Below, piece by piece: positions 25,011 to 40,100 of a DNA stretch of 64,000 nt. Under the pieces are notes generated by a model, which was not told the origin of the DNA, did not search any database, and saw nothing but the letters and a program-made list of their open reading frames with translations. The translations under genes were made by a program, and so were the position numbers. This DNA comes from Ilex aquifolium (Eukaryota; Streptophyta; Magnoliopsida; Aquifoliales; Aquifoliaceae): the NCBI GenBank assembly GCA_951799425.1, contig OX637402.1, positions 26,405,492 through 26,469,491 on the forward strand. Direction: 5' to 3'. The number at the start of each line of letters is the position of its first letter. The stretch's first letter is position 1.

Positions 25011-25720
25011 TGTTCTTTACGTGCACCATTTACAAGCGCTAACTGTATTGTATATTTGTAGATGATTTCCTCTCCTTTTTGGTATCGGATTTCAGTTTAG
25101 AGTGACTACATTTACAAGCTTATAGTGATTACATTTTCCATTCTTTTGGATTCCCATAAAATGTATCCCTCAGTATAGGGAAAAAAAAATTGTTTGATGT
25201 AACGGTAACGGTACGTCATCACATTTATGTGGTGTTATCATCCAATAAAAATGTAACAGGTGAGTAAGTGAATTTCACGTAATGTAATAACCACTCTTTA
25301 CAGGAAATATAATATCTCCTCATATATAAAAGTGAGATTCACTTTGTCTATTAGTTTGTTTTTTATTGAATGGTGACAACAGGTGATAGTATCACTGTTA
25401 TGTTAAATGTTTACTCTGGAGGCTTAATCAATGTGTATGCCAAACTGCTTTCCAAAAAAAAAAATGTGTATGCCAAACTAAGGATGATATATTGGCCAGA
25501 ATCGGAACAATCATTTGAACTGTGAAAGAAATAATCGCACAATTTAGAATCTCGAAAGAAAAAACATGAACTAAACTTTTGTGAATGACAATTGGTCATT
25601 CGTTAAAGCGATATATCATGGGTTTTGAGTTTTATTCTCGAATTGTTAAAATAGAGATAAAGTTATTTATCACTATTTCTCGAATCCCATTATAGGTGGT
25701 ACTCATACGACTCTGCCTGA
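25011..25720 (+). other. 3' flank of the SOL1-like gene
   Basis: The 3' UTR presumably starts after the TGA ending at 25010. ATAAAATG near 25157 could serve as a polyadenylation signal but is not canonical. The remainder to 25720 is A/T-rich, with no gene recognised and no similarity to the duplicated block that begins at 25721. Confidence 0.45.
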
Positions 25721-25992
25721 AATATAACCATGCATCGAGTGTATTGGTTGCCAATGTACTTGCACATGGCAACATAAGCACATGAAGCCATACACAAGAT
25801 GATGAGAAGGATTTAGATTCTTTTGAGTACTAGATTTCCTCAATTCTAAAGCACACACCCTGAGTCTGAGTGGGTCTAGCTTGAACATACAGTGGGACAA
25901 ATAGAAAGAATACACTAATAGAAGGTAAAGACATTGCATAACAAGCAAACATTGTTCCAATGAGGACCCTGTAGCCGCTTTGATTGACTATA

Positions 25993-26001
<9 letters not shown>

Positions 26002-26022
<21 letters not shown>
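26002..26022. repeat. Poly(G) run
   Basis: About 21 consecutive G follow a T-run. The paralogous position in unit B (about 36768-36776) has only 9 G after a longer T-run, so the tract has changed length since the duplication. Assembly error in homopolymers is possible. Confidence 0.8.
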
Positions 26023-26025
<3 letters not shown>

Positions 26026-26468
26026 GAGGTTGGAACCTGCAATCCTTTGTCGACCAGAGTAAGCCCTTACCATTGAGCCATTCTCTCACCTCACTTTGAT
26101 CAAGTAATCAGGGCTTATTTCCCAGCACTGGTGAAGCACATTATATTACAGGCAAACTGCAATTCAATCCTCAACTTTATTTCATCTGATGCAACAATAC
26201 AAAAACTAACATAGTTATGACCATTTTGGATGTTGATGACACACACATAAGCTAAACAATCATTGTATGATCAGCTCGTAATCAACCGATGATTGATTGT
26301 AATCTTCACATATTTTCCTATGAACCACGGACACTCTCGAGAAGGTGACGTATCTGTGTTGGACACCTACACTCTTCCGACATTCTTGGACACGTGTCCG
26401 ATACTCTTTTATCCGTATTCATAATTAAATGATAAATTTTTAATTTCGAACACGTGTCGGACACGTAC

Positions 26469-29400
26469 TGTAAAACCCGAAAAAAAAAATTATTATTAAA
26501 AATCATAATTACAGGGATAAAATAGTAATTAATTGTTAAAGTACGGGTCAAAAATGTGAATTTTTATATAATTCAAATGACGAAATGGACATCACCGTTT
26601 GATCCATCTCGCGAAATCTAGCTACCGAGTGAATTTTTGTAAAATTCTGAGACAGAACATGTGTTACAACATGATCGGGTGTCACGTGACTAAAATAATT
26701 ACGATCAGATTTTATTCGCGGGGCCCGAAAAATAATTTAAAACTAGTTCAATAAAAATATACTAAACTTAACACGGAAAAATTTAATTGATTCGAAATAA
26801 AATTAGACCCGTTAAAAAGAATACGTGTGGTGCGATATGAGTAGGGATGTCAATGGACCGAAGCGGGGGCGGGGGGGGGGGGGGGTATAGTCTTCATCCC
26901 CGTACCCGCTTAAAAAACCTTCGTCCATCCCCGGTCCACCCCCGTTAACGAGTATAATTTTCATCCCCATCCCCATCCCCGTCCGCGGGTAAATTTCTAA
27001 TTCTCGTCCCCGTCCCCGCTTCCCCCGTACCCGCCCAACCCCAAGCCCAACAACAGATGGGAAAAATAAAACCAAATATATCAGAAAAATACAATAAGAG
27101 GGCGCACTTTTGATCTCACACAACAGGTGATATGGTCCACTAGATATCACCGCAGACCCAACGAGTTGGAAGACAGATGAATTGACTAAATACTATTAAG
27201 AGTAAAAAATTGACATAGAAAGGCTTTACTAATGATATTGAAGTTGACATGGTCCTCTAGAAGACACCCACTGGAATGTATATGTCTGAAACTCTTATGG
27301 GCAATTCGGCAAGAAGTGACACACATTTCTGTGACTGATAAAGAAAAGAGAGAAGTAAACTTTAGCTTCTCAAGCAAAACTTATTTCATTATGTCAATTA
27401 ACTACTCCAAATGTAAAAAAGATTGGGTTCAATTGGTTGGTTGGTTTATGGAGGAAGAGGAGAGGAATCTAAGACTCTTAGGGCTTTAACTTTTATTGGG
27501 AGTATTTATATTTATATATATATTTAACGGGTATAACGGGGGCGGGGGCAGGGGCGGGGGCGGGGGTAAGGGTAAGTCCATCCCCGCCTTCATCGCCGCA
27601 CGGGTTTATACGGGTATTCTCGTATACGTCCACCGTCCAATACGTATAGTCCATCCCCGGTCCAAACGGGACGGGTTTGGACGAATACCCATTTTTTCCC
27701 GGTCCACTACCATCCCTAGATATGAGCCACATATTTAAAATACTTAAAGTAAGTTAAAGTCTTCCACTTGTTTTTTACTTCTCCAGTGTACTGCCGAGAG
27801 AGTGAGAGAGAGGAAATTGTGTTTTTTTTTTGTTTTTTTCTCTTTCCTTCTTTCTTAGATCTACGAGGATTGAACCGTTTAATCACTTCGGGCTAAGAAT
27901 TAAAGTTACTCTGCGCAACGAGAGCTACGCAACCACACCAAAGATCGTATTTTTCTCCAAAAATATCAAGTACGAAAATCTAGACCTAAAGCTTGGGAAG
28001 CTAAATTTGGGCTTTCCTTGGAGTCTATTACGTGGGCTCACGCTACGAGAGGTAGGGTTTCCCCTATTTAGATGTAATTTCAACCTAAAATATGGCATAT
28101 GAAATGGATAGCCTAAGGATGTATATCACATATTAGGTCTTGATTAGTGTAACTAGTGGGTCAAATATAAGATTTATAATTAACCTTGTAATTAGTAAAA
28201 TCCTATTGCAATTAACTTGGTGTAAGTTAATGTTAGTGGTTTAAAGTATGTTAATTGTACATTAGCATGACTTGATGTTTTAATGGTATATCAAATTTAA
28301 TAAAATTATTAGCTTGTTATGTGATTATGAAATAATATGTATGTTAAATGATTATTTAGCATATGATTATTGTGGTGGACTTGTGCTTATGTTTGTAGAA
28401 TTAATAAACATGTTGCATGTTGGAAGTAATAAACATGCTATTTGTGTAAATTGATTGTGCCCTCTAGGTGTTTGTTTAAATGCCTAAGTAAATACAAGTA
28501 TGTTAGTTGAGTTGATTATCTTACATAACATGCTTGAGATTGTATTGCATTTATTATGTAATGAACATTGTAAATGGTATCAAATGCAATTGTACATTGT
28601 ATTGCATTATGCATGTGTTGCACTACATTTATGGGCATTGACATGGGTGGGAGTGTGTGCATAGTATGAAATCAATCACCACATAGGTGGTTGATCGTGG
28701 GCTCGGGAAAGTCACACCGAGGTCCGGCTGAGTCGCATGAGAAATTAAATGGATAAATGTGTTGGGGATAGCAAGAAGGGCCAGATTTTCCCTCGGGTGC
28801 AAGACCCGCTTACTTGGTTTATACACTTTCCGGCGGTGCAATTCCAAAAAAGTGTAACGGCGGAAACGGAGCTGCAGGTGGGATATCCTGAAAATTCGTT
28901 GATGGTTGGTGTCCCATTGGTGTAATACCATAAATCATCTTCCCACGAAGACACAATAAAATGAATTAATTAGTCATTGAGTGTACATAACACTAATGAC
29001 GGGGGTTTGGAATGCCCGGATACATACGCATAACATTGCATGTGTTGTGGGAGCTTAGGATGGGGCTCCGGTGTTGGTATTGCTTGCATGAGTCTCATCT
29101 CATGGCATGACATGATTTATGACATTTGTTCATAATATATATATATATTTGAATGAATGCATGAAATGATTGTTGCATGTGACATTTCATATGCATTTAA
29201 GTTGAGATGTATTCTCTATAGGAGTTACTCTATTGAGTGTTGGCTCACCCTTTATGGGAACATTTTTCAGGTATCGCCCAGGCGTCCAACGAAGGCGAGG
29301 CCATGGGCCCGCTTTGACGACAGAGCCGGTCTGTGACTCTTATTTTGACTTTGCAGTCCCTTGTATATGTTTACTTTTAGCCTTGTATAATTTTTTGTAA

Positions 29401-29747
29401 CAAAAACTTGTTTATATTTAAAAGACATGTATATGAGACTCTTTTGAGACATTTATTCTTTTATGAATGAATGTACGTAGTGATGATGATTATGGTAGTA
29501 TCCAATACTATGCAATTAAGTATAGATGAATGGACCCGGTGTGGTCAATGTTGTAGGATTGCACATATTGCGTTTTGGGTAGAGCTCCTCGTACAAAAGA
29601 GACTCTGCTCGAATTTTGTTAAGTTATGGATCCCGGTAAATGGGGCATAATGGCGTGGTATCGAATTACATGGTATCCACGGGTATTCCGCAGGTTGATG
29701 GGTGATCAACCGGATAATTACGGACACCCGAATTTTGGGGCATCACA
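26469..29747 (-). mobile_element. Solo LTR of a gypsy-type retrotransposon (with nested hAT)
   Basis: On the minus strand it begins TGTGATGCCCCAAAATTC and ends CGGGTTTTACA, giving the TG...CA ends of an LTR. It is flanked by the perfect 5-bp duplication CGTAC (26464-26468 and 29748-29752). The same sequence recurs at 54542-56990 with a different duplication. No gag-pol sequence lies between, so recombination left a single LTR. TGTGACGCCCC-type starts are common in plant Ty3/gypsy LTRs; the lineage is inferred. Removing the nested 877-bp element gives about 2.4 kb, matching the other copy. Confidence 0.9.
26842..27718. mobile_element. hAT MITE nested in the solo LTR
   Basis: The termini TAGGGATG and CATCCCTA are inverted and flanked by the perfect 8-bp duplication GATATGAG (26834-26841 and 27719-27726). 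The copy of the LTR at 54542 lacks the insert. The ends are extremely G/C-rich, with runs such as GGGGGCGGGGG (about 26866-26887 and 27536-27566) and CCCCATCCCCATCCCC, unlike the A/T-rich surroundings. The middle shows no transposase. Open frames here are Gly/Pro-rich artefacts. Confidence 0.9.
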
Positions 29748-30124
29748 CGTACAATAGACATGTGTTGAAATGTGATTAACAAAGTTTAAAAAATTTAGAA
29801 CATATTTACTAATACTAAACATGTTAAAATTGTACTCCAAATATAATAATAAAAACAAAAGATGCATAAAAGTTTTAAAAAAGAGGAATTGAGAAAATGA
29901 GAGCAATTATTTAAATTATATATTAGGTATACATTGTCTACAAAAAAAATTGATGATGAGGATGCTTTAGTCTAAAAATTCACAAAGATGACTAGACATT
30001 AGATTTACTTATCATAAAATACATAATCTTTTATGAATTGTATATCATTATCACTATATTTGTAATAAATTATATAATGCTATATATAAAATATAATTTT
30101 TTTTGTAGCATGTCCTCAACATGT

Positions 30125-32507
<2,383 letters not shown>

Positions 32508-32560
32508 GCTCTATATTCTTGAGCTCTCTACTTTTTGTGGGGAAAAATTAATTTTCAGCC

Positions 32561-32571
32561 ACATTATATAG
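32561..32571 (-). promoter_or_regulatory. Possible TATA box of TAR copy A
   Basis: The minus strand reads ATTGGCTATATAATG about 55-65 bases before the ATG at 32507. Copy B has the degraded CTATACTG at the same place (about 41328). If TATA function matters, the core promoters of A and B differ. No transcription data are available. Confidence 0.35.
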
Positions 32572-32610
32572 CCAATAGAAGCATAGACCAAGGGGGTTGG
32601 TCTTGGCGTC

Positions 32611-33165
32611 TGTTAATGTATGACTTGTATTCCAAGTTGGTGGAACCGAATTTCGTGATGGCGTAAGTGCTTATGTTGAAGTTGAAAGCCAGGTGATAGT
32701 TCAAGAAGTGGATGGACTCTTTGCATAAGACTCAAAAGTATTTGTTTTCAAATAGAAGATTGTTTCATTATTTAATTGGAAATGTCTTAAAGGCGATGAG
32801 TTTTAGTCCTGCATGGACTTATGTGATTTAAACTCCTTGCCGTAAAGAAGTTCTCTAGTATATAAGCATAGGAATTTTCGATACTGTTGGTTAACAACAT
32901 CGTCAATTTTCTTCGAATAGGAATTTGGTTTGCTCTATTTTGTTTGTCCAATAATTATTTTAATATTGGAATAGAGCGGATGGATATTCTCTTGCCTTTG
33001 TTTCGAAAATTTTGTAATTTCTAACTTTTAATAGTGAAATCTTACCGTTGTGTTTCGTTTGTGGACATATGCTTGCTCGTTGAGTCGAACCACGTAAATC
33101 TTTGTATTCTATTTTTTCTATTTCATCGTGTTCTTATGTTGCTTGTGATTTTCTGGTTCATAACA
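32611..33165. mobile_element. Solo LTR, probably copia-type
   Basis: The insert starts TGTTAATG and ends CATAACA, with flanks GCGTC (32606-32610) and ACGTC (33166-33170), a 5-bp duplication with one mismatch. Unit B has the uninterrupted site GGCGTCAATGTTGG at about 41366. At 555 bp with TG...CA ends and no internal coding sequence, it is best explained as a solo LTR. The strand and lineage are not certain. Confidence 0.7.
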
Positions 33166-33171
33166 ACGTCA

Positions 33172-34131
33172 ATGTTGGAGGTCTTTTGGGCAGATAAACC
33201 TTCTAAACTATTGCACATCTACCATAATATTTCACAACATCTCTAAATTACAATACACAATAACCTCATTTGGGCAGATAATTATATATTATAATTTAAA
33301 AACCATCTCGTAACAAAAACATGAGAAAAATCTACAAATTTTAATGAATGAACCACTTTGGTGGCAACCATCCATCTTAACTCATAGAATTTTCCAAACC
33401 GGTATATTATAACAAATTGTTCATAATTAAGTATCATGTGATCAATCAATATGAGGTACTAACCAATATATATCTCTTTAGATCACTCATCATCAATCGT
33501 TGCGTTCAGGTCTCAATTTTATTTTTACTATTAAAATTAAGTAATTTAAATTCACATCTACCAACATTTAATAAATAATATGTAATCATAAAAAAAAAAT
33601 TCATTATATAAATCACTAGGGACTAAAATTAGAATTGTACCAACACCCTCTACAAATTATAGCAATTCAATCAAAATTGCATTAATAAAAAAAAATAATT
33701 GATTCAAATCAGTAATTTGTATGAGTAAATGCATATGTCTATTCGTCAACAAGACTCATAGATAATTAAAAATAAATTTTAATAAGTTGAACGAAGATGA
33801 CATAATCAATAAAAGTTTCAACATATATTTTGTAGCTGTCAAATAGGCTCTTGATACTTGTACATATAGGCACAAAAAGAATAAATAATTTTTTTTTGGA
33901 TCATATTCGCAATCAGCAGACAGGGATTTGTTATTGTACCAAGACTATATTTGATACAACTTAAAACATGACAATAAATAATCTATTAAGAACACAAAAG
34001 CCAAGAGATTTGCTTGATTGGAATCTTGAAAAACTTTGTTAAAAAAAGTGACGAAAAGTAACACTAGCCACCGTCAACTTTTCAACAAAAGCCAAACAAT
34101 TCTTGAGTGAAATCTTGAACACTTCATGTGT

Positions 34132-34219
<88 letters not shown>

Positions 34220-34872
34220 AAACTTTGATAACAAAGTTTTCATGTGATTACAACTCTACCCGCCGTCAACTTTTCAACATAAAAAAAAAATAGCCAACAG
34301 AGACTAATAACAAGATCTCTTGTTTCAACCATGCCATCTTTGACTACGACTTAAACTCAAACCTAAAGTCGATAAAAATTAATAGTAAAATTATACATAA
34401 ATTTTATTGGGTTCTAAATTCATATAAGATAGGTTCTGATATCACATGTAAAAAATTTTAATAATTCGTAAATGAAATTTAGAATACCTAAATTATAAGA
34501 TTTAGAACATACCTGTATAAGACAGGATACTCGATCTCCGGATTTCTTTCACGGAAGGGTAATGTCTTCCTCTCTTCAAAGCAATAGACGGCTTATAGAC
34601 GACTCTCAATGGGACAAGCCAAATTAAGTTATGAAGTGGAGATGGAACATAACCTGCTATTTATAATAAAATCTAATGGGCTCTCCCATTATGGAACACA
34701 ATTAGATTAAGACCTACACTTAACGACCTCAACCACATCAATTAAAAAGATATAAATAAACCCATCAAAATAGATCACTTAATAATATTAGACCATAAAT
34801 TCAATCCGTTTTTTTACAAACTAAAAATTAACTATCAATTAATGGAAGTTCAATATAGATAAATTTCAACAT
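33172..34872 (-). mobile_element. Degenerate LTR-element remnant
   Basis: This block is missing from unit B, where the flanks meet at about 41380. On the minus strand the right end reads TGTTGAAATTTATC and a possible LTR end, TTTTTTACA, lies near 34450. It is followed by TGATATCAGAACC, similar to the tRNA-iMet primer-binding site TGGTATCAGAGC. So 34450-34872 may be an old LTR and the rest decayed internal sequence. No protein domain is readable. The block also contains the TA microsatellite. Confidence 0.45.
34136..34214. repeat. (TA)n microsatellite
   Basis: About 39 uninterrupted TA units. The tract is self-complementary and is expected to vary in length between individuals. Confidence 0.95.
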
Positions 34873-35156
34873 TCCACACAATGATAAAGTGTAGCTACCA
34901 CTCAGATTGTCTTTTTTTCTTATGGTTTTTGTTTAATTTTCCACCTCAGGTAGCTCGTTTCTCTATTTTTGTGTCACTGATGACCTCAAACAATTTTCTT
35001 AAATAGCATTTGAATTTGTCACATCATTTGGGCTACAATTTGTGTTTAAAATTTTGGTCACTCTTAACATTTCTGATGGCCTAATTTTTTTTTTCCCCAG
35101 ATTAACGTGGTATGAGTTTAGGTAAACCAATATTTATTTGTTTGTTTTATTTTATA

Positions 35157-35329
35157 CTAGGGGTAACCCGTGTCCGAAGGCACTGTACCACGTAAGTGAG
35201 AAGTGATGGATTTGAAAGAGAGAGAATTCAATATGAATAATTTTGAGAGGGATATTAGTAACTGTCGGATAAGTCTATTTGAGACCGTCAAATAATCTTA
35301 TTGAAGCCTGCCCTATTTTATATTATAGA
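35157..35329 (-). mobile_element. Minimal 173-bp Helitron with a precise empty site
   Basis: On the minus strand it starts TCTATAATATAAAATAGGG and ends with the hairpin region GTGCC-TTCGG-ACAC (imperfect) then CTAG. It sits between A and T with no target duplication, as Helitrons do. Unit B retains the uninterrupted target TTTTATATTGTGTTTAG at about 41656-41672, with the A/T junction at 41663/41664. It has no coding sequence. The start, end and insertion rule all fit. Confidence 0.85.
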
Positions 35330-36491
35330 TTGTGTTTAGATGGATGGAGAACATAAAACAATTCACCTTACTTCTCCATTGACCCAATGGCCTAGTGTAT
35401 GATGCTCAATTTCACTTTAATATCTTCGATGTGAAATCAAGATAAAACACAAATGAGTAAGTGGTTAGCACATTCGATTTTTTGTAATATATATATACTC
35501 GATTATGAATATCTGCATATATTCAAGCACGTGATCCTTTATAATTAAGTGAATCTTTAACTACTGTTTAAAAAGTGGGAGAAAATATAAAGAGATATTT
35601 GAATATCTGGTAAACTATATTTTTTCCGAATTATAAACTTAACTACCCTGAATAAAAAGGCCAAAAACAAGTATCACCATTGCCAAAAGGAAGAATTCAT
35701 AAACTACAATAGAGGGCCAAAATTCTTGAACATGTATGTCTTCATGTTATAAGTAGTCTTTTAGATTTTACATATCTTGCAAAGGACTTGCAAAGAATCT
35801 TCAATCCTTAACACTTTGTCACCATTTTTTTGCAGTTTCACATGCACCAAAAGTAATTGTATTGCTTCTTTAAAGGCTCAAAAAGGATGTTAATATCCAA
35901 GAAACACACTTCTGTATTCTCTTCTATTGAAAACTTGATGAGTCTAATACTTGCGTTTTGGTGTCCGAATTTTTTGAATCTGGGTTGGAATTCAAACTTG
36001 AATCTTAGTGAGAAATGTACAAGTAGAATTCGACCACATCGCATGTGCAAACTTTGAGCCAAGCTATTTGATTAAATATTCAACAATCAATTCTCAATAT
36101 ATGTCACTTTCAACTTTGCAAGAAAAAAGAATATACTGTGGAAATGGTTATTATATGTGTATAATATATAAAAGAGAATAATTATATTTACAATAAACAT
36201 GGTGAAAGTGATTTTAATGTCAAAGTAGGCATGTTGTTGTTGTCCAAGAGTGCAAGTATGAATAGTTATGTCCGGTGCTGAGAGTAGTTAAGTGGTAGAC
36301 AATCCCATCTCATTACAGAGGGACTAGTTCCAAACACCATCCCACAATATAGATAATACAAAAAAAGAGTCATTGCTACATGTTACAGTTTGTTTCAATT
36401 TGCACACATCCACAACAAAAAATTATGGTCTAATGTCATTTGTATATGAAAGTCACAGATATGTGACCTTAATTCATATTATTGATATACA
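35330..36491. other. Flank between TAR copies A and B
   Basis: No gene recognised. About 35330-35480 and 36102-36481 are shared with unit B (41665-41830 and 44010-44380). About 35490-36100 is specific to unit A and shows no features; the overlapping open frames near 35838-36062 on both strands have no recognisable content. Confidence 0.5.
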
Positions 36492-37149
36492 AATATAACC
36501 ATGCATCGAGTGTATTGGTTGCCAATGTACTTGCACATGGCAACATAAGCACATGAAGCCATACACAAGATGATGAGAAGGATTTAGATTCTTTTGAGTA
36601 CTAGATTTCCTCAATTCTAAAGCACACACCCTGAGTCTGAGTGGGTCTAGCTTGAACATACAGTGGGACAAATAGAAAGAATACATAAGACATTGCATAA
36701 CAAGCAAACATTGTTCCAATTCCAATGAGGACCCTGTAGCCGCTTTGATTGACTATTTTTTTTTTTTGGGGGGGGGAATGAAGTTGGAACCTGCAATCCT
36801 TTGTCGATGAGAGTAAGCCCTTACCATTGAGCCACTCTCTCACCTCACTTTGATCAAGTAATCAGGGCTTATTTCCCAGCACTGGTGAAGCACATTACTA
36901 TATTACAGGCAAACTGCAATTCAATCCTCAACTTTATTGCATCTGATGCAACAATACAAAAACTAATATAGTTATGTGTCTGGATATTTAGATACAGAAC
37001 CTAGTACCTACATCTCAATGAGTTCTTGAATATGACTTTGGTTCTTCAAAGGTCAATAGACATGACCATTTTGGATTTGATGACACACACATTAGCTAAA
37101 CAATTATTGTATGATCAGCTCGTAATCAACCGATGATTGATTGGAATCT

Positions 37150-40100
37150 TCACATATTTTCAGCACGATATTCCTCCGAGACTAACTTCTTGATCATGTG
37201 CAGCAAAAAATTGAAGTCATCATCGCTCTTGAGGAGGCTGAGACGTACATAGCGACTGGATGCGTTGAACGTGGTACCCTCACGGCCAATGATATTTGCT
37301 GATCGCAGAACAGCAGTACAATCTCCGTCTTCTTCTCTCTCACATTTCAACCAGGCATAAGCTGCCATGAGTATAAATATTGTTACTATTGGAAATCTGG
37401 TATATCAGAGCTCTGCTTGCTTATTGTCAACCTACTTTCTCAGAACAAAAAGACACTAACATATTATATTTTATACATTTGACTTTAAATCTCCATGTGG
37501 CTTGTGAAAAATAACAAAGAAGGGAAGATTTATAAAGTGAGAGTAAATGTGTCAATCATGGAAATTAATGGTATTGTGATGCGGACTCATAACAATATAG
37601 AGGACAAATTATTTGAAGTCGATATAGCTGTAAATTATTTTGAGGCTGATATAACTATATACTTGTTGATGATGCAATGATAGTATAGATTTCTTGCTGC
37701 AGATCGACTTTCTAATGCTATCTCCTGTTACAGTTGTGAATTGATTGGGCAAATAGTGAATTTGCGAAGTTTGTAAGAGAACAAAGTACAAATTTTTGAT
37801 TGAACTTATGAAGATCCAGGTGAACAGATACACAAAAGTGTTTCAACATCACAGTTAAAATCGAATTGAAATTTAAATACATAGGAAATTACCTGGAGAC
37901 GGTCCTCTGACTTTCTGATAAAAAGTGCAGTACTGTGGTGCAATTACTTGTAGGGATAAACGTTTTGACAATGATAAGGTCTCGCTCAATTTTTCCCAGC
38001 GGTCTTTCATTCTATGGAATGCAAAATCAAATATTTGCGTTGCATCTCCTTCCAGGACTACTTTCAGAAGCTGTAACGCTCTTAGCTGAGTATCCTTAGA
38101 GGTTACCAATTCGGAATTGGATATATATTCCTGCATTCTTTGGTACACAGCCTCATCCTTTACCAATGCCCACCTAGACGAGAAATAGCAGTGTGATCAA
38201 CTCAAAATTTTCTTCTAGTAGTAGTGGAAGTAGTTACACACTAAATAGTAAGTGCAGCACTGGCAAAACTTGAAATTTTCTTTCTAGTAGTAGTGGAAGT
38301 AGTTACACACTACAAAGTAGGTGCAGCAGCATTGGCATTGATCAACTGATACCATCTGGTTGAATAATTATTCAGCAGAAAAACCTCAAAGATGTAATTA
38401 AGTTTGACTCAATGAAGCGTGTATCTTGCTGCGCACATTCTAAACCATATGCATGTTTATATGAATGCGTGTTCTATAATCATTTGAAAATCTTGGAAAC
38501 TTTTGTCACGATCTATTTCAACCGTCTTGATGTTTTAGTTTTCACATTAATAAATAAGATTTTGACGATCATGGTAAGTTGCCTATGGTTGAGATTAAGA
38601 AAAACAGATGATTATTAGTTGAGAATGGAAATTATGAGATACATTTTATACAATGAATGGATATTATTGTGTCCTTGAATTCTCTTTCCTCGAGAGCATC
38701 GAGAAAAAAAAAACCACATTTTGCAGAATTCTGCTCTTAGTTTCAAAAAGTAATTATCATGTGCGAAAAAAGAGATGAATTTAAAGTTACCCAAATCTAG
38801 TTCCAGCATGGCCAGTGAGCTTAGAAATTGTAAAAATCATGAGATCTTCATCTGCTGGAGCTGGAATTGCAGTATAATGTGGCCAATAATAGGCGTGATC
38901 GTGAATGGTTCTCACAGATGGACCATTAAGAACAGCCTTCCTCAATTGACCATCTGGATTGTTTGGTGAAGTTACAAACTCAATGATTCTTGAGGTGGTA
39001 TCTGAAGTATCGTTCAACAAGGATGCATCCCCTTCAAACTCAAAATCAACTGCTCGGAAAAAGTCTACTTGTTGTTTATAAAGCTGTGAGTTTGAGAAAA
39101 TTCAACTTCAAAACTCTATAGCAGTATGTCATAAACTGTTGGAACACCAAAACTATGTGGTAGAACAAACAAACCGGGTAATAAGGTGTTGAAGCAACAA
39201 CTTTTGCAGGTGAAGATGAGTTCCCTGTGGAAAGGGCATAAACTGCTGCGCCAAGGATATGGGTTGAGCCAGCTCCAACAACAATGTATCTTCCATCTGT
39301 AACTGCATTTCCGGCAATGGCATGTACTTTGCGGATGTGCTTCTCCAGTTCTTGTGAAATGACAGAACCGTCACTAAATCGGTAGCTCATTCGATGCCAA
39401 CCAGCCACTAAGACTGCACTACTAGCTGCATGTTTCATCCAGAAAGGCTCCAAATACAATGGATCCCCACTGCAATCAAGATTACCCTCATAATAATTAA
39501 TTCTGAAAAAACATTACCCTGGTAGTGAGACCAAGTTGCGAGTCACTACAGGTTTCTGGGGCATCAGGCAATCCCTCGGCCCCAGGTGACTGGGCTTTTG
39601 TTTGTAAGAGACATGAATCGCATGGTGCAACTAAAAACAAAAATAAAGAAAAACTGGAGGTGAGGCTTATTGAGAGCTTGGTGTATGCTTGTAGTAGTAT
39701 TGCAGTTGACTTCGTTCGTTTATCCTCGGGGTGTCATTGTGATTGATGTGGTTCGCACATGAGGGAGAGGATATCGGGGTCAAGGGTGGGTGTCAAATTG
39801 CACATCCGACATATAATGAATATTATGCTAGAAATGGACTAATCTATATAGAATAATTCATTACTTACACTAACTTTTGTGACTTCTCATAAGGAACCCA
39901 AAAGAATTTATTTGTCCCTGCTTGGAATCTAGTATATTTACTCATTCTGTGGTCCAAGTCAGAAGCAGATAAACTTAAATTTACTTGATAAGAATTCAAC
40001 CCCCCACAGTTTAACTGATAAAATTTCAAAGCTCTCTTTTCCTTGCACCATTTTGCCAGTTTTTTTCTATATGTGACAAGTAATAGGCTGGCATGTCTGA

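Noticed and set aside
25703..26042. Open frame (about 85 codons, minus) that recurs at 36474-36725
   Set aside because: Its recurrence is explained by the segmental duplication; frame ends differ between copies and there is no recognisable domain.
28629..28954. Open frames on the minus strand resembling each other at 28629-28954 and 55870-56166
   Set aside because: They lie in the two solo LTRs and share sequence only because the LTRs do; frames carry differences and no known domain.
34136..34214. AT tract as a possible origin or matrix attachment site
   Set aside because: A perfect TA microsatellite alone is not evidence for either function.
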